The notes under the pieces: generated by a model
Told to the model about the DNA's origin: nothing
What the model saw: only the letters and a program-made list of their open reading frames with translations
Database searches by the model: none
Part shown: positions 40,891 through 49,864 of the stretch, in pieces
Numbering within the stretch: the first letter of the stretch is position 1
Layout of the letters: the number at the start of each line of letters is the position of its first letter
Program-made: the position numbers and the translations under genes
From: Actinomadura geliboluensis
GTDB lineage: Bacteria > Actinomycetota > Actinomycetes > Streptosporangiales > Streptosporangiaceae
Reading direction: 5' to 3'
DNA: 52,552 nt
Assembly: GCF_005889745.1 (NCBI RefSeq)
Contig: NZ_VCKZ01000009.1
Location: forward strand, 1 to 52,552

Positions 40891-40921
40891 TAGGATGTTC
40901 GGACCTGACGCGGGGTCAGGT
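40891..40921 (+). promoter_or_regulatory. possible helicase promoter and dyad operator
   Basis: TAGGAT at 40891-40896 is a -10-like box; no clear -35 box accompanies it. A perfect dyad ACCTGAC-gcggg-GTCAGGT (40903-40921) follows where transcription would start, upstream of GTG 40944. This could be a repressor site for the helicase gene. Confidence 0.4.
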
Positions 40922-40943
40922 GGGGTGAAAGGGCGGTGCAGGG

Positions 40944-43013
40944 GTGGCCCAGCTGGCCATTGCGAACTCGTTCCTGCCGCAGTACGCCAAGCTCGAGCCG
41001 AAGGTGCGCAAGGGCGTGGACGCGGCCATCGGGAAGTTCGCGGAGCATACGCATGCGGGACTGCACCTGGAGAAGCTCAACAACGCCAAGGATCCGCGGA
41101 TCCGGACGATCCGGATCGACCAGTTCTGGCGCGGGGTGGTGCTGGCTCCCGAGAAGGGGGACGTGTACTGCCTGCTGGCCGTGATGGCGCATGACGACGC
41201 GATCGAATGGGCGCGGAGCAGGAAGTTCTCGGTGAACCAGGCGATCGGCGTGCTGGAGGTGCGGGACCAGGCCGCGCTGGAGGAGTTGTCGCCGGCGCTG
41301 GAGCAGGCCGCGGAGGGGAAGGTCTTCCGGCTGCTGGGGCACGTTTTCGAGAAGGACCTGGTGCGGCTCGGGGTCGACAAGGACGTGCTCCCGCTCGTCC
41401 GGGTGCTGACAGAGGACGCGCATCTGCTGGCGCTGGAGAAGCTGCTTCCGGAGCCGCAGTACATGGCGCTTCTGGCGCTGGCGCAGGGGTTGAGCGTCCA
41501 GCAGGCGTGGGAAGAGGTCGCGAAGTATCTGCCGGCCGAGGAGAAGCCCGCGGCGGTCGACCCCGACGACCTGGTGACGGCCATGCGGCGGACGCCCGGG
41601 CAGGTCGTTTTCGTCAATGGGCCCGAGGAACTGCGCGACATTCTCGAGCACCCCTTCGACACGTGGCGGATTTTTCTGCATCCCGTGCAGCGGCGGGTCG
41701 CGCTCCGGCCTTCTTACAGCGGTCCGGCTCAGGTGACGGGCGGTGCCGGGACGGGGAAGACCGTGACGGCGCTGCACCGGGCGAAGTTCCTCGCGGGAAA
41801 GGGCGGGCGTGTCCTGCTGACGACGTTCACGCGGAATCTCTCCGAGGCGTTGGAGAAGCAGCTGGACCTGCTCGTCGATGACGCCGAGGTGCGCGGGCGG
41901 ATCCAGGTGAAGAATGTGGATGCGCTTTCGTACTCGATCGTCGGGCGGCACCACAAGCCCGGTATCGCGAGTGCGGACGTGTTGGAGCCGCTGTGGGAGG
42001 AGGCGGCGGACGGGACGCCGTTCTCGCCGACGTTCCTGGAGCGGGAGTGGGAGCAGATCGTCCTGGCGCAGGGGCTGGAGAGCGAGGAGGAGTATCTCGC
42101 GTGCACGCGGGCGGGGCGCGGGGTTCCGCTCGGGAAGGCCCAGCGGGCGGTGGTGTGGCGCGCGATCGGGCATGTGGTGGACGGGCTGGCCGCCGAGGGC
42201 AAGTCGACGTTCCATCAGCTGGCCAACGAGGCCGCCGAGCTGGTGGACGGCCCCGAGTACGACCATGTCGTCATCGACGAGGCGCAGGACATCCACACGG
42301 CGCAGTGGCGGCTGCTGCGGCGGCTCGTCAAGGAGGGGCCGGATGACCTGTTCATCGTCGGGGACCCGCACCAGCGCATCTACGACAGCCACGTGTCGCT
42401 GGCCAGCCTCGGCATCAACGTGCGGGGCCGCAGCACCAAGCTGAAGATCAACTACCGGACGACGCAGGAGATCCTGGCGTGGTCGGTGCCGCTGCTGGGG
42501 CATTCGCCGGCGCAGGGGCTCGACGATTCGGCCGACACGCTGGACGGGTACCGGTCGCCGATGCACGGGCGGCGGCCCGTGGTGAAGGCGTATCCGGACA
42601 TGGACGCCGAACTGGACGGGCTCGTCGAACAGGTGCGGGCGTGGCTGGACGCCGATGTGGAGGCGGGCGCGATCGGGGTCGCGGCGCGGTACGTGTGGGT
42701 GGCGCGCAAGGCGGCGAAGCGGTTGAAGGAGGCCGGCATCACCGCCTACCAGGTGCCCAGCAAGTCGCCGGGCGTGCAGGTCGGGTCGATGCACAAGATG
42801 AAGGGCCTGGAGTTCCGGTGCATCGCCGTCATCGGGGCGGACGAGAAGTCGCTGCCGTCGGCGAAGGCCGTCACTCCGGAGGGCGAGGACCCGAAGGCGC
42901 ATGCACAGGACGTCCAGAAGGAGCGGTGCCTGCTGTTCGTGGCGTCCACGCGCGCGCGGGACCACCTGTACGTGTCGTACTCGGGGTCGCCTAGCCCGTT
43001 CCTGCCTGGCTGA
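40944..43013 (+). CDS. UvrD/Rep-type DNA helicase with N-terminal RelE/ParE-like domain
   Basis: A 689-residue fusion. Residues about 1-105 have the RelE/ParE toxin pattern: KLEPKVRKGVDAAIGKFAEH, LEKLNNAKDPRIRTIRIDQF, WRGVVLA and VMAHDDAIEWARSR. The SF1 helicase begins near 245: Walker A GGAGTGKT (about 266-273), Walker B VIDEAQD (443-449), GDPHQRIY, YRTTQEI, SMHKMKGLEF (about 614-623) and STRARDHLYV. RelE-like domains usually bind ribosomes or nucleic acids; catalytic residues are not evident. The GTG start lacks a strong site. The 3' end overlaps the convergent kinase gene by 23 bases. Confidence 0.85.
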   Translation: MAQLAIANSFLPQYAKLEPKVRKGVDAAIGKFAEHTHAGLHLEKLNNAKDPRIRTIRIDQFWRGVVLAPEKGDVYCLLAVMAHDDAIEWARSRKFSVNQAIGVLEVRDQAALEELSPALEQAAEGKVFRLLGHVFEKDLVRLGVDKDVLPLVRVLTEDAHLLALEKLLPEPQYMALLALAQGLSVQQAWEEVAKYLPAEEKPAAVDPDDLVTAMRRTPGQVVFVNGPEELRDILEHPFDTWRIFLHPVQRRVALRPSYSGPAQVTGGAGTGKTVTALHRAKFLAGKGGRVLLTTFTRNLSEALEKQLDLLVDDAEVRGRIQVKNVDALSYSIVGRHHKPGIASADVLEPLWEEAADGTPFSPTFLEREWEQIVLAQGLESEEEYLACTRAGRGVPLGKAQRAVVWRAIGHVVDGLAAEGKSTFHQLANEAAELVDGPEYDHVVIDEAQDIHTAQWRLLRRLVKEGPDDLFIVGDPHQRIYDSHVSLASLGINVRGRSTKLKINYRTTQEILAWSVPLLGHSPAQGLDDSADTLDGYRSPMHGRRPVVKAYPDMDAELDGLVEQVRAWLDADVEAGAIGVAARYVWVARKAAKRLKEAGITAYQVPSKSPGVQVGSMHKMKGLEFRCIAVIGADEKSLPSAKAVTPEGEDPKAHAQDVQKERCLLFVASTRARDHLYVSYSGSPSPFLPG

Positions 43014-44520
43014 GGTCGTGCAGGAGGGCCTGTAGGCCGACCGCCTGCGGGTGGTCGTCGCCGTACAGGCCCGTCAGGTCGGACAGGAGTTCGGTGAGTT
43101 CCTTGCGGGCTTCGCTGGTGCGGCCCGCGGCGAGTTCTAGGCGGGCTATGCGTTCGCGGACGCGCAGTGTGAGGGGGTCGTAGGGGCTGCCGGGCGTGAG
43201 GTCGTCCAGGAGCTCACGGAGGTGGGTCAGGGCCGTGCCCGTGGCGCCGAGGTATGCCTGGCAGACGGCCTCCTGCTCGCGGCAGGCCAGGACGTCGGGG
43301 TCGTCCGGTCCGGAGACCTCGGACAGGGTGACGGCGGCGGCGCGATAGGCGTGGACGGCGCGCCGGTAGTCGCCGCCCTGGAAGAGCGCTTCGGCGAGGT
43401 CCAGGCGGAGCCCCATGTACTCGGGGTCGTCGTCGCCGAGGGCGAGGCGGGCGGGTTCGGTCAGGCCGGAGAGGAGTTCGGCCGCCTGCGTGTAGCGGCC
43501 CGCGTCGGCCAGGTCGCCGGCTTCCGCGCGCGCTTGGACGACCTCGTCGAACGTCGGGAGTTCTACCGGTTCTGGCGGTTCGATGGGTTCTTCGGAGCGG
43601 GTGGTCGAGGTTCTGCCGGTGAGGCGGATGCGGCTGACGGCCGTCGCGTAGAGGTGCTGCGGGGCGATCGTGTCGACGATCCCCGGCAGCGGCTCCAGGG
43701 ACGAGACGAATTGCAGGAGACGGTGGTACACGTCGTCCGCGTCGGCTGGGCGGTCTCCTGGCTGCTTAGCGAGGAGTTGCAGGACGAGGGCGTCGAGTGC
43801 GAGTGGAACGGCGGCGTTGAGTGCTCTCGGTGGGGTCGGGGCCTCGTCTTCGTGGCGGCGCAGGACCTCGTAGGGGGTGGCGCCTGGGAAGACCTGGCGT
43901 CCGGTGAGCATCTCGTAGAGGACGCAGCCGAGGGAGTACAGGTCGCTCTGCGGGCCTGGGCTGCCGTACACCTGCTCCATGGACGTGTAGCCCGGCGTGT
44001 AGGGAGCGCCAAGGCCGGTGGTGGTGCGGCGTACGTCGCCTGGGCCGAGACCCACTGCGGCGCCGAAGTCGAGGACTTTCACCGAGCCGTCCGGGCACAG
44101 CATCAGGTTGCTGGGCTTGAGGTCGCGGTGGACGAGCGGACGCCGGTGCGCGACGTTCAGCACCGCGCACACCTGGGCGGCTATCAGCGACGCCCAGGAG
44201 ACGGAGAGCCTCTCCTCGGCGTCGAGGACATGGTCGATCGTCGTGCCATCGACGTACTGCATGACGAGGTAGAAGCATCCGTCGTGGCTGCCGAAGTCGT
44301 AGACGGTGGGGACGCCGGGGTGCTCGAACCAGGCCGTGCTGCGGGCCTCCTGCTCGAACCGGCCGACGAGGGACTCGTCCGAGACGCTGGTGAACTTCAC
44401 GGCGAGGCGCCGGTCGAGGAAGCGGTCGTAGGCGCGCCACACCTCGCCCATCCCGCCGCGCCCGATCGCCTGGTCGAGTTCGTACCGTTCGCGTTCTCCG
44501 AGGAGATCGCCCCGCCGCAA
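42991..44520 (-). CDS. serine/threonine protein kinase with TPR-like C-terminal half
   Basis: A 509-residue cytoplasmic Hanks-type kinase. Catalytic motifs are intact: GRGGMGEV (residues 20-27), Lys42 (AVKF), HRDLKPSN (131-138), DFG (151-153) and the GYTSMEQVYG activation region. There is no transmembrane helix; residues about 320-505 form TPR-like helical repeats (ADAGRYTQAAELLSGL, GGDYRRAVHAYRAAAV, GATGTALTHLRELL). Such kinases sense or transmit a signal via protein partners. TTG 44520 is the start, with GGAGG six bases upstream. It lies 39 bases behind the methylase gene, so they form one operon. Confidence 0.85.
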   Translation of the reverse strand: MRRGDLLGERERYELDQAIGRGGMGEVWRAYDRFLDRRLAVKFTSVSDESLVGRFEQEARSTAWFEHPGVPTVYDFGSHDGCFYLVMQYVDGTTIDHVLDAEERLSVSWASLIAAQVCAVLNVAHRRPLVHRDLKPSNLMLCPDGSVKVLDFGAAVGLGPGDVRRTTTGLGAPYTPGYTSMEQVYGSPGPQSDLYSLGCVLYEMLTGRQVFPGATPYEVLRRHEDEAPTPPRALNAAVPLALDALVLQLLAKQPGDRPADADDVYHRLLQFVSSLEPLPGIVDTIAPQHLYATAVSRIRLTGRTSTTRSEEPIEPPEPVELPTFDEVVQARAEAGDLADAGRYTQAAELLSGLTEPARLALGDDDPEYMGLRLDLAEALFQGGDYRRAVHAYRAAAVTLSEVSGPDDPDVLACREQEAVCQAYLGATGTALTHLRELLDDLTPGSPYDPLTLRVRERIARLELAAGRTSEARKELTELLSDLTGLYGDDHPQAVGLQALLHDLSQAGTG

Positions 44521-44559
44521 CGCCCACCTCCACTGGCCCGTGCAGGCAGCGTACCGGCG

Positions 44560-46539
44560 TCAGTCGGACGGGTGGAGGGTGCCCGCACCGAGCCCTTCGA
44601 GGCCGAGGCGCAGGACGTCGGCGCCGAGGCGGTGGGTGTCGCGGAGGGCGGCCTCCAGCTCGGTGAGCTTGCGGAACGCCCGCCCGAGTTCGGCCTGCTC
44701 GTCCAGGGTGAGGCGGGGCAGGCGGGCGCGGCGGACGTCGAAGCGGGCGGAGGACGTCGAGCTGCGCAGCCGGGCGCCCTGCGCGCCGAGCAGCAGCCAG
44801 CCGGCGACGAAGTCGGGGTCGGTGCGGGCCGGGTCGGCGCGCACGAGGGCGAGGCCAGGGCCGAGCACCGGGCCCTCCTCGGTGATGACGCGGGCCACGG
44901 GATGGCGTGCGGACAGCGAGACGACGATGTCGCCGGGGGCCACCTCGACGTGGTCGGGGTCGGGGGCGGCAGTTCCCGTGGGCTGCCGTCCTAGAGCGAC
45001 GTCGTCCAGGGTCAGGACGGGCACGTTCCCTTCGCCCATCCGGACCTTGGCAGGGGGACGGAGTATCTCCGCCACGCCCGCCTTGGCCAGCTCACCAATG
45101 GTGGTCATAGGGACGTCGGCGCGCGCGCGAGCCTGCGTGAGGGACGACAGTTCGGCGACCACGCGCGGTAGTTCGGCGGCCTGATTCTCTAGGCGTTCGC
45201 GGGCGGCGACGAACGAGCCTTCCGCCGTCGGTGCGCTCCGCTGCGGCAGGTAGCGGGCGGGGGTGAGATCGACTTCGTCGTCCAGCAGGTCGATGATGCG
45301 CACGACGACGCTGGAGTCCGTCCCTGGGGGCTTGCCCTTCGCGTAGCGGCGCCAGGCGTCCAGGGCGGTTTGCCGGAAGTTGTCGGGGTCGGACGATGTG
45401 TCGACCATCAGGACGTCGTCCGCGGGTGTGTCGCCAGGGGCCGGACGGCGGAGAACCCACACGGTCAGCGCGACGGCCATGTTCGGCACCGCGCCCGGGG
45501 GCAGGCCGATGACGGCCCGGAGCGTCCCACGCCGGAGTAGTTCGGCACGGACGCGGCGCCCGGAGCGGCGGACCGCCACAGCCGGCGGCAGGAGCATGAC
45601 GACATGCCCCCCTGGCTCGACGTGGGCGAGGCCGTGCTGGATCCAGGCGAGCTCTGATTCCATGCGCGGCGGCAGGCCGTACTCCCAGCGCGGGTCGCCC
45701 GTCAGCTGCTCGTAGCCCCAGCCGCGGTCGTTGAACGGCGGGTTGGAGACGACGAGGTCGACCGTCCGCCCGGGGAAGGCGTCGGCGAGGAGCGAGTCGC
45801 CGGGGCAGACCTCGGCGGGGGCGCCGCGCAGCGCGAGCTGGATCGCGGACATGCGCGCCGTCGTGTCGTCGATCTCCTGGCCGAGGAGCCGCTCGACGTC
45901 CTTGAACAGCGCCTGGGCGGCCTTCAGGTAGGCGCCCGTCCCGCAGGAGGGGTCGAGGACAGTGCGCGCGGGCCCGCCCAGTTCGAGCATCAGCCGGACG
46001 ACCGGTTCCGGTGTCACGTACACGCGGCGGCTGTGGTGCTCCAGGTAGCGGGTGCGCAGGAACTCGAAGGTCTCCGCGACGCCCAGTTCGTCCACGAGCT
46101 GCGACAGGGCGCGGACGATCGGGACGGGCGACGGCGGCGCGGGTACGGCGCCGGGCAGCGTGTGCGCGATCTCGTCGGGCAGGACGCGCGCGATCTCCGC
46201 GTCCGGGGCGGCCGACAGTTCCGCCCAGCGGCCGGGGCGCGCGCGCAGATGGAGCAGGAACGCGCCTGCGAACGTGAGGACGTCGGCAAGGTCCATGCCC
46301 TCGGAGGCGGCCGAGCGGAGCGTCTGCCAGACGCGTTCGCGGACGGGCGAGTCGGCGAGTTTGCCCTGGCCGCGCAGCCAGTCCTCCACCTCGGCGAGGG
46401 AGAACGTCGGGCTGACCGCCGTCCCGCCGACGGGCTGGGGGAAGTCGTCGTGCCGGCGGCGCCAGTTGCTCACGGCCGCGCGTCCCACCGCGGCCAGGCG
46501 GGCGATGTCCGCCGCGGTCACCGTCGCGTCGTTCGCCAC
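44560..46539 (-). CDS. N6-adenine DNA methylase with fused specificity-like region
   Basis: A 659-residue HsdM-like methyltransferase. An HTH/MerR-like N-terminus (residues about 5-60: ADIARLAAVGRAAVSNWRRR) precedes the catalytic core with DPSCGTG (196-202) for SAM and NPPF (266-269) for the flipped adenine. Residues about 470-640 resemble a type I specificity half-subunit (EILRPPAKVRMGEGNVPVLTLDDV; GDIVVSLSARHPVARVI). There is no HsdR gene nearby; the PD-(D/E)XK nuclease and helicase across the convergent junction may serve instead. GTG 46539 is the start. The gene is divergent from the AfsR-type regulator. Confidence 0.85.
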   Translation of the reverse strand: MANDATVTAADIARLAAVGRAAVSNWRRRHDDFPQPVGGTAVSPTFSLAEVEDWLRGQGKLADSPVRERVWQTLRSAASEGMDLADVLTFAGAFLLHLRARPGRWAELSAAPDAEIARVLPDEIAHTLPGAVPAPPSPVPIVRALSQLVDELGVAETFEFLRTRYLEHHSRRVYVTPEPVVRLMLELGGPARTVLDPSCGTGAYLKAAQALFKDVERLLGQEIDDTTARMSAIQLALRGAPAEVCPGDSLLADAFPGRTVDLVVSNPPFNDRGWGYEQLTGDPRWEYGLPPRMESELAWIQHGLAHVEPGGHVVMLLPPAVAVRRSGRRVRAELLRRGTLRAVIGLPPGAVPNMAVALTVWVLRRPAPGDTPADDVLMVDTSSDPDNFRQTALDAWRRYAKGKPPGTDSSVVVRIIDLLDDEVDLTPARYLPQRSAPTAEGSFVAARERLENQAAELPRVVAELSSLTQARARADVPMTTIGELAKAGVAEILRPPAKVRMGEGNVPVLTLDDVALGRQPTGTAAPDPDHVEVAPGDIVVSLSARHPVARVITEEGPVLGPGLALVRADPARTDPDFVAGWLLLGAQGARLRSSTSSARFDVRRARLPRLTLDEQAELGRAFRKLTELEAALRDTHRLGADVLRLGLEGLGAGTLHPSD

Positions 46540-46744
46540 CGGCGCTCCCTTCAGCCGACCTTCAGGACCGGCATCACCCTAGTGCCTACCACGCCGGTTG
46601 ATCTGATTCACGTCGCCACCGGCAGCGGTCACCATCGCGCGTCGAGCATTCGCCGATTCATTAGTTGATCACGTTCACAGCCTTCTCTCGACAGAATTAA
46701 CAGTACTGCGATTACTTATAGCGACGTGAAAGTGACGGATCGTT

Positions 46745-46757
46745 TACTATTGCGTGA
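46745..46757 (+). promoter_or_regulatory. possible leaderless promoter -10 box of the AfsR-type gene
   Basis: TACTAT at 46745-46750 lies seven bases before ATG 46757, the distance expected between a -10 box and the start of a leaderless mRNA. No ribosome binding site is visible there. A good -35 box is not apparent; the AT-rich 46650-46740 region could hold it or a regulator site. Confidence 0.4.
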
Positions 46758-49672
46758 TGCGGGTGCGGCACGAGTTCGGGGTGCTCGGACCCCTGGAGGT
46801 CCGGCGGGACGGGGTGCCGCTGCCGATCGGCGCGACCAAGCTCCGGCTCCTGCTGGCCGCCCTGCTCGTGGACGCCGGTCACGTCGTGCCCGTCGACACG
46901 CTGGCCGGCCGGCTGTGGGGCGAGAACCCGCCGGCGCAGGTCCGGAACACCCTGCAGAACTACGTGATGCGGCTGCGGCGCGCACTCGGCGAGGGCGGTG
47001 CCGGGATCGTGCTGACCCACCCCCGGGGCTACCTGGTCGAGGTCGAGCCGGACGCCCTGGACCTGCACCGGTTCGGCGCGCTCGTCCGGCAGGGGCGCGC
47101 CGAGCTGGAGGCGGGCCGCGCGGCCGGCCGCGCGGCGGCCCTGCTGCGGGAGGCGCTGGGGCTGTGGCGGGGCGAGCCCCTGTCGGACCTGCCGCCCGAC
47201 CTGCTGCAGGGCGTCGTCCCCGCCCTGACCGAGCAGCGCCTGGACGCGGTCGAGCTGGGCATCGACGCCGATCTGGCGCTGGGCCGCGCCGCCCACGTGC
47301 TTCCGGAGCTGCGCAACCTCATCGGGACGCATCCGCTGCGCGAGCGCTTCTGGGCGCAGCGCATGCGGGCGCTCTACCAGTGCGGCCGGCAGGCGGAGGC
47401 GCTGGAGTGCTACCGCACGGTCACCGCGCTGCTCGCGGACGAGCTGGGCATCGATCCGGGGGCGGAGCTGCAGGACCTGCACCGGCGGATCCTCGCCGCG
47501 GCCCCCGAGCTCCGCCCGGCGCCCGGCCCCGGCGCGGAGCCGCGAACCCGCCGGCCGGGGAACCTGCCGGCCGAGACGACCACCTTCGTCGGCCGCGAGC
47601 GCCTGCTGGCGGAGGCCCGGCGGACGCTCGACGGCGCGCGGCTCGTCACGATGACCGGAGTCGGCGGGGTGGGCAAGACGCGGCTGGCGCTGAGGGTGGC
47701 GGCCGAGGCCGCCTCGTCGTTCCCCGACGGGACGTGGCTCGCCGACCTGGCCGTGCTCGCGCCGCGGACCGACGCCGAGCAGCTGGACCGGACGGTCGCC
47801 GAGTCTCTCGGCCTGCGCGACCAGTCGGCGCGCGCCCCGGCCGACGCGGTGGCCGACCATCTGCGCGACCGGTGCGTGCTCCTCGTCCTGGACAACTGCG
47901 AGCACCTGGTCCAGGCCGTCGCCGCGCTGGCGCTGCGGCTGCTGCGGGCGGCGCCCGGCCTGCGGATCCTCGCGACGAGCCGGGAGCGGCTCGGCGTGCC
48001 GGGCGAGCACGTGCTCGTGGTCCCGGGGCTCGCCGTCCCGGGCGAGGAGGGCGCGCGGCGCGACGCCGCGGACGGGCCCGCCGGCCGCGCGGACGCCGTC
48101 CGGCTCCTCGCCGACCGGGCCGCCGCGTCCGTACCGGGTTTCGCCGTCACCGCCCGCAACCGGGACGCGGTCGTCCAGCTGTGCCGCCGCCTGGACGGCA
48201 TCCCCCTCGCCATCGAACTGGCGGCGGTGCGGCTCGGCTCGATCGGCGTCGAGGAGATCCTCGCGCGCCTGGACGACCGCTTCCGGCTGCTGTCGACGCC
48301 CCGCGCCCGCACCGGCGGCCGCTACCGGCAGACGCTGGGCGGCGTGGTGGACTGGAGCCACGAGCTCTGCACCGCCGGCGAGCGGCTGCTGTGGGCGCGG
48401 CTGTCGGTCTTCGCGGGCGGGTTCGACCTGGAGGCGGCCGAGGCGGTCTGCGCGGGCGACGGCATCGCCCGCGACGAGGTGATGGATCTGCTCGCGGGCC
48501 TGGTCGACAAGTCGATCGTGATGGCGGGCGACACCGGGGGCGGGACCCGCTACCGCATGCTGGAGACCATCCGGGGCTACGGGTGGCGGAGCCTTCGGGA
48601 GCAGGGCGGCCAGGACGAGATGCGGGGCCGGCACAGCCGGCACTACCGGGATCTCACGGTCCGCGCCGCCACCGAGTGGTACGGGCCGGACGAGGTCGCC
48701 TGGCTGCGGCGGCTGCGCCGCGAACTGCCCGACCTCCGCGCCGCCCTGGAGTTCTGCGCCGGCGCCCCCGGGCACGCCGGCACCGGGCTGGAGATCGCGG
48801 TCGGTCTCATCCGGGCGCGGTCGTGGTTCTTCAGCGGCACGATGGGTGAGGGCCGCCGCTGGCTGGAGCGGCTGTCGGCCCGGTCCGACCGGCCGCCGGC
48901 GGCGGTGTGCGCGCACGCGGCGGCGATGCGGGCCTTCCTGGTGATCGTCCAGGGGGACCGGGCGGCGGTGCCCGCCGCGATGGCGCAGTGCCGCGCCGCG
49001 GTCGGCCCCCACTCCCCCGAGTCGGCCTATCTCGAAGGCGTTCACGACCTGCTGATCCAGAGCGACGCGCGGTCACTCGACCTGCTGGCCCGCGCCCGGG
49101 AGGGGTTCACGGCGGCGGACCGGCCGGGCGACGCGCTCATGGCCACCATGTTCTGGGCCATGTCCGCCGTCTTCCTCGGCACCCGGGACACCGCCTTCCG
49201 CGCCTGCGAGGTGTTCCGCGCGGAGGCCGAGACCGCGCGGGCCACGTGGCTCGCCTCCTGGGCGCTGTGGTCCACGGGGCTCGCCGAACTGTGGCACGGC
49301 AAGCCCGTCCGGGCCCTGCCGCTCCTGCGGGACGCCGTCGTCCGGCAGCGGTCCGTCGAGGACGAGTGGGGGCCGGTGTGGGACGTGGAGGCCCTGGCGT
49401 GGACGGCCGCCGCCATCGGGCACCACCGGCACTCGGCCGTGCTGCTGGGCGCCGCGCACCGGATGCGGACGGCGACGGGAGTCGCGATGATCGGCCTCGC
49501 GCCGTTCCAGGCCGCGCACGCCGAGGCCGAGCGCCTGGTGCGCGGTGCACTCTCCGAGGAGTCGTACGCGGAGGCATGGAAGCGCGGCGACACGGCCGAG
49601 GACTGCGTCGACCTGGCACTGGCCGTGGTGGACGAGATCTCGCCCTTCCGCCGGGAGCCCGGCGAGAGGTGA
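46757..49672 (+). CDS. AfsR/SARP-family transcriptional regulator (BTAD, NB-ARC, TPR-like)
   Basis: A 971-residue activator of the AfsR type. Residues about 1-95 are the OmpR-like winged helix (LGPLEVRRDGVPLPIGATKL), 96-245 the BTAD domain, about 265-550 an NB-ARC ATPase (Walker A TGVGGVGKTRLAL near 300; Walker B LLVLDNCEHL), and the remainder TPR-like helices. Such proteins are pathway activators of secondary metabolism that bind 11-bp-spaced direct repeats. Here five such repeats follow immediately (49671-49725), upstream of the prenyltransferase gene. ATG 46757 (or GTG 46754) is the start. It probably switches on the adjacent biosynthetic genes. Confidence 0.9.
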   Translation: MRVRHEFGVLGPLEVRRDGVPLPIGATKLRLLLAALLVDAGHVVPVDTLAGRLWGENPPAQVRNTLQNYVMRLRRALGEGGAGIVLTHPRGYLVEVEPDALDLHRFGALVRQGRAELEAGRAAGRAAALLREALGLWRGEPLSDLPPDLLQGVVPALTEQRLDAVELGIDADLALGRAAHVLPELRNLIGTHPLRERFWAQRMRALYQCGRQAEALECYRTVTALLADELGIDPGAELQDLHRRILAAAPELRPAPGPGAEPRTRRPGNLPAETTTFVGRERLLAEARRTLDGARLVTMTGVGGVGKTRLALRVAAEAASSFPDGTWLADLAVLAPRTDAEQLDRTVAESLGLRDQSARAPADAVADHLRDRCVLLVLDNCEHLVQAVAALALRLLRAAPGLRILATSRERLGVPGEHVLVVPGLAVPGEEGARRDAADGPAGRADAVRLLADRAAASVPGFAVTARNRDAVVQLCRRLDGIPLAIELAAVRLGSIGVEEILARLDDRFRLLSTPRARTGGRYRQTLGGVVDWSHELCTAGERLLWARLSVFAGGFDLEAAEAVCAGDGIARDEVMDLLAGLVDKSIVMAGDTGGGTRYRMLETIRGYGWRSLREQGGQDEMRGRHSRHYRDLTVRAATEWYGPDEVAWLRRLRRELPDLRAALEFCAGAPGHAGTGLEIAVGLIRARSWFFSGTMGEGRRWLERLSARSDRPPAAVCAHAAAMRAFLVIVQGDRAAVPAAMAQCRAAVGPHSPESAYLEGVHDLLIQSDARSLDLLARAREGFTAADRPGDALMATMFWAMSAVFLGTRDTAFRACEVFRAEAETARATWLASWALWSTGLAELWHGKPVRALPLLRDAVVRQRSVEDEWGPVWDVEALAWTAAAIGHHRHSAVLLGAAHRMRTATGVAMIGLAPFQAAHAEAERLVRGALSEESYAEAWKRGDTAEDCVDLALAVVDEISPFRREPGER

Positions 49673-49725
49673 CCGGCGCGTGACCGCCGGGCGACCGGTG
49701 CGCGACCGCTGAGCGACCGGCGCGA
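49671..49725 (+). repeat. five 11-bp direct repeats, probable SARP operator
   Basis: GACCG starts at 49671, 49682, 49693, 49704 and 49715, exactly 11 bases apart; all five units share GACCG and are otherwise G/C-biased (for example GACCGGCGCGT, GACCGCCGGGC). SARP-family activators bind short direct repeats at 11-bp spacing. The array begins at the stop codon of the AfsR-type gene and lies about 140 bases before the prenyltransferase start. I do not see a clear -10 box just downstream. Confidence 0.6.
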
Positions 49726-49864
49726 CAGCCCGCTCGGCGATCGTCGCCCTGTGGCACCGGAAAGCGCTCGGGCCGCGGAGGCCCCCGCCCAGCACGCCGG
49801 CGGGGCGATGCGGCGGCGCGACACCGAACCGGGCGGCGGCCCGGTCCTTGATCTGGGAGGTCCC

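Noticed and set aside
40739..41194. 151-codon frame starting just after the nuclease gene
   Set aside because: It crosses a dyad and the helicase start and turns into an out-of-frame reading of the helicase; no ribosome binding site.
43222..44994. 590-codon + strand frame opposite the kinase
   Set aside because: The kinase on the other strand has full catalytic motifs; the + frame is Val/Glu/Gly-rich with no domain.
38939..46539. Complete Pgl/BREX-2 or classical type I restriction system
   Set aside because: PglZ/PglY-like alkaline phosphatase and ATPase genes and an HsdR subunit are absent, so the known names do not fit.
46712..49045. 777-codon minus-strand frame opposite the AfsR-type gene
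   Set aside because: The AfsR-type gene is complete with all expected domains; the antisense frame shows only GC-driven openness.
49671..49725. CRISPR array
   Set aside because: Unit length is 11 bp without distinct spacers; better explained as SARP-type direct repeats. No cas genes.
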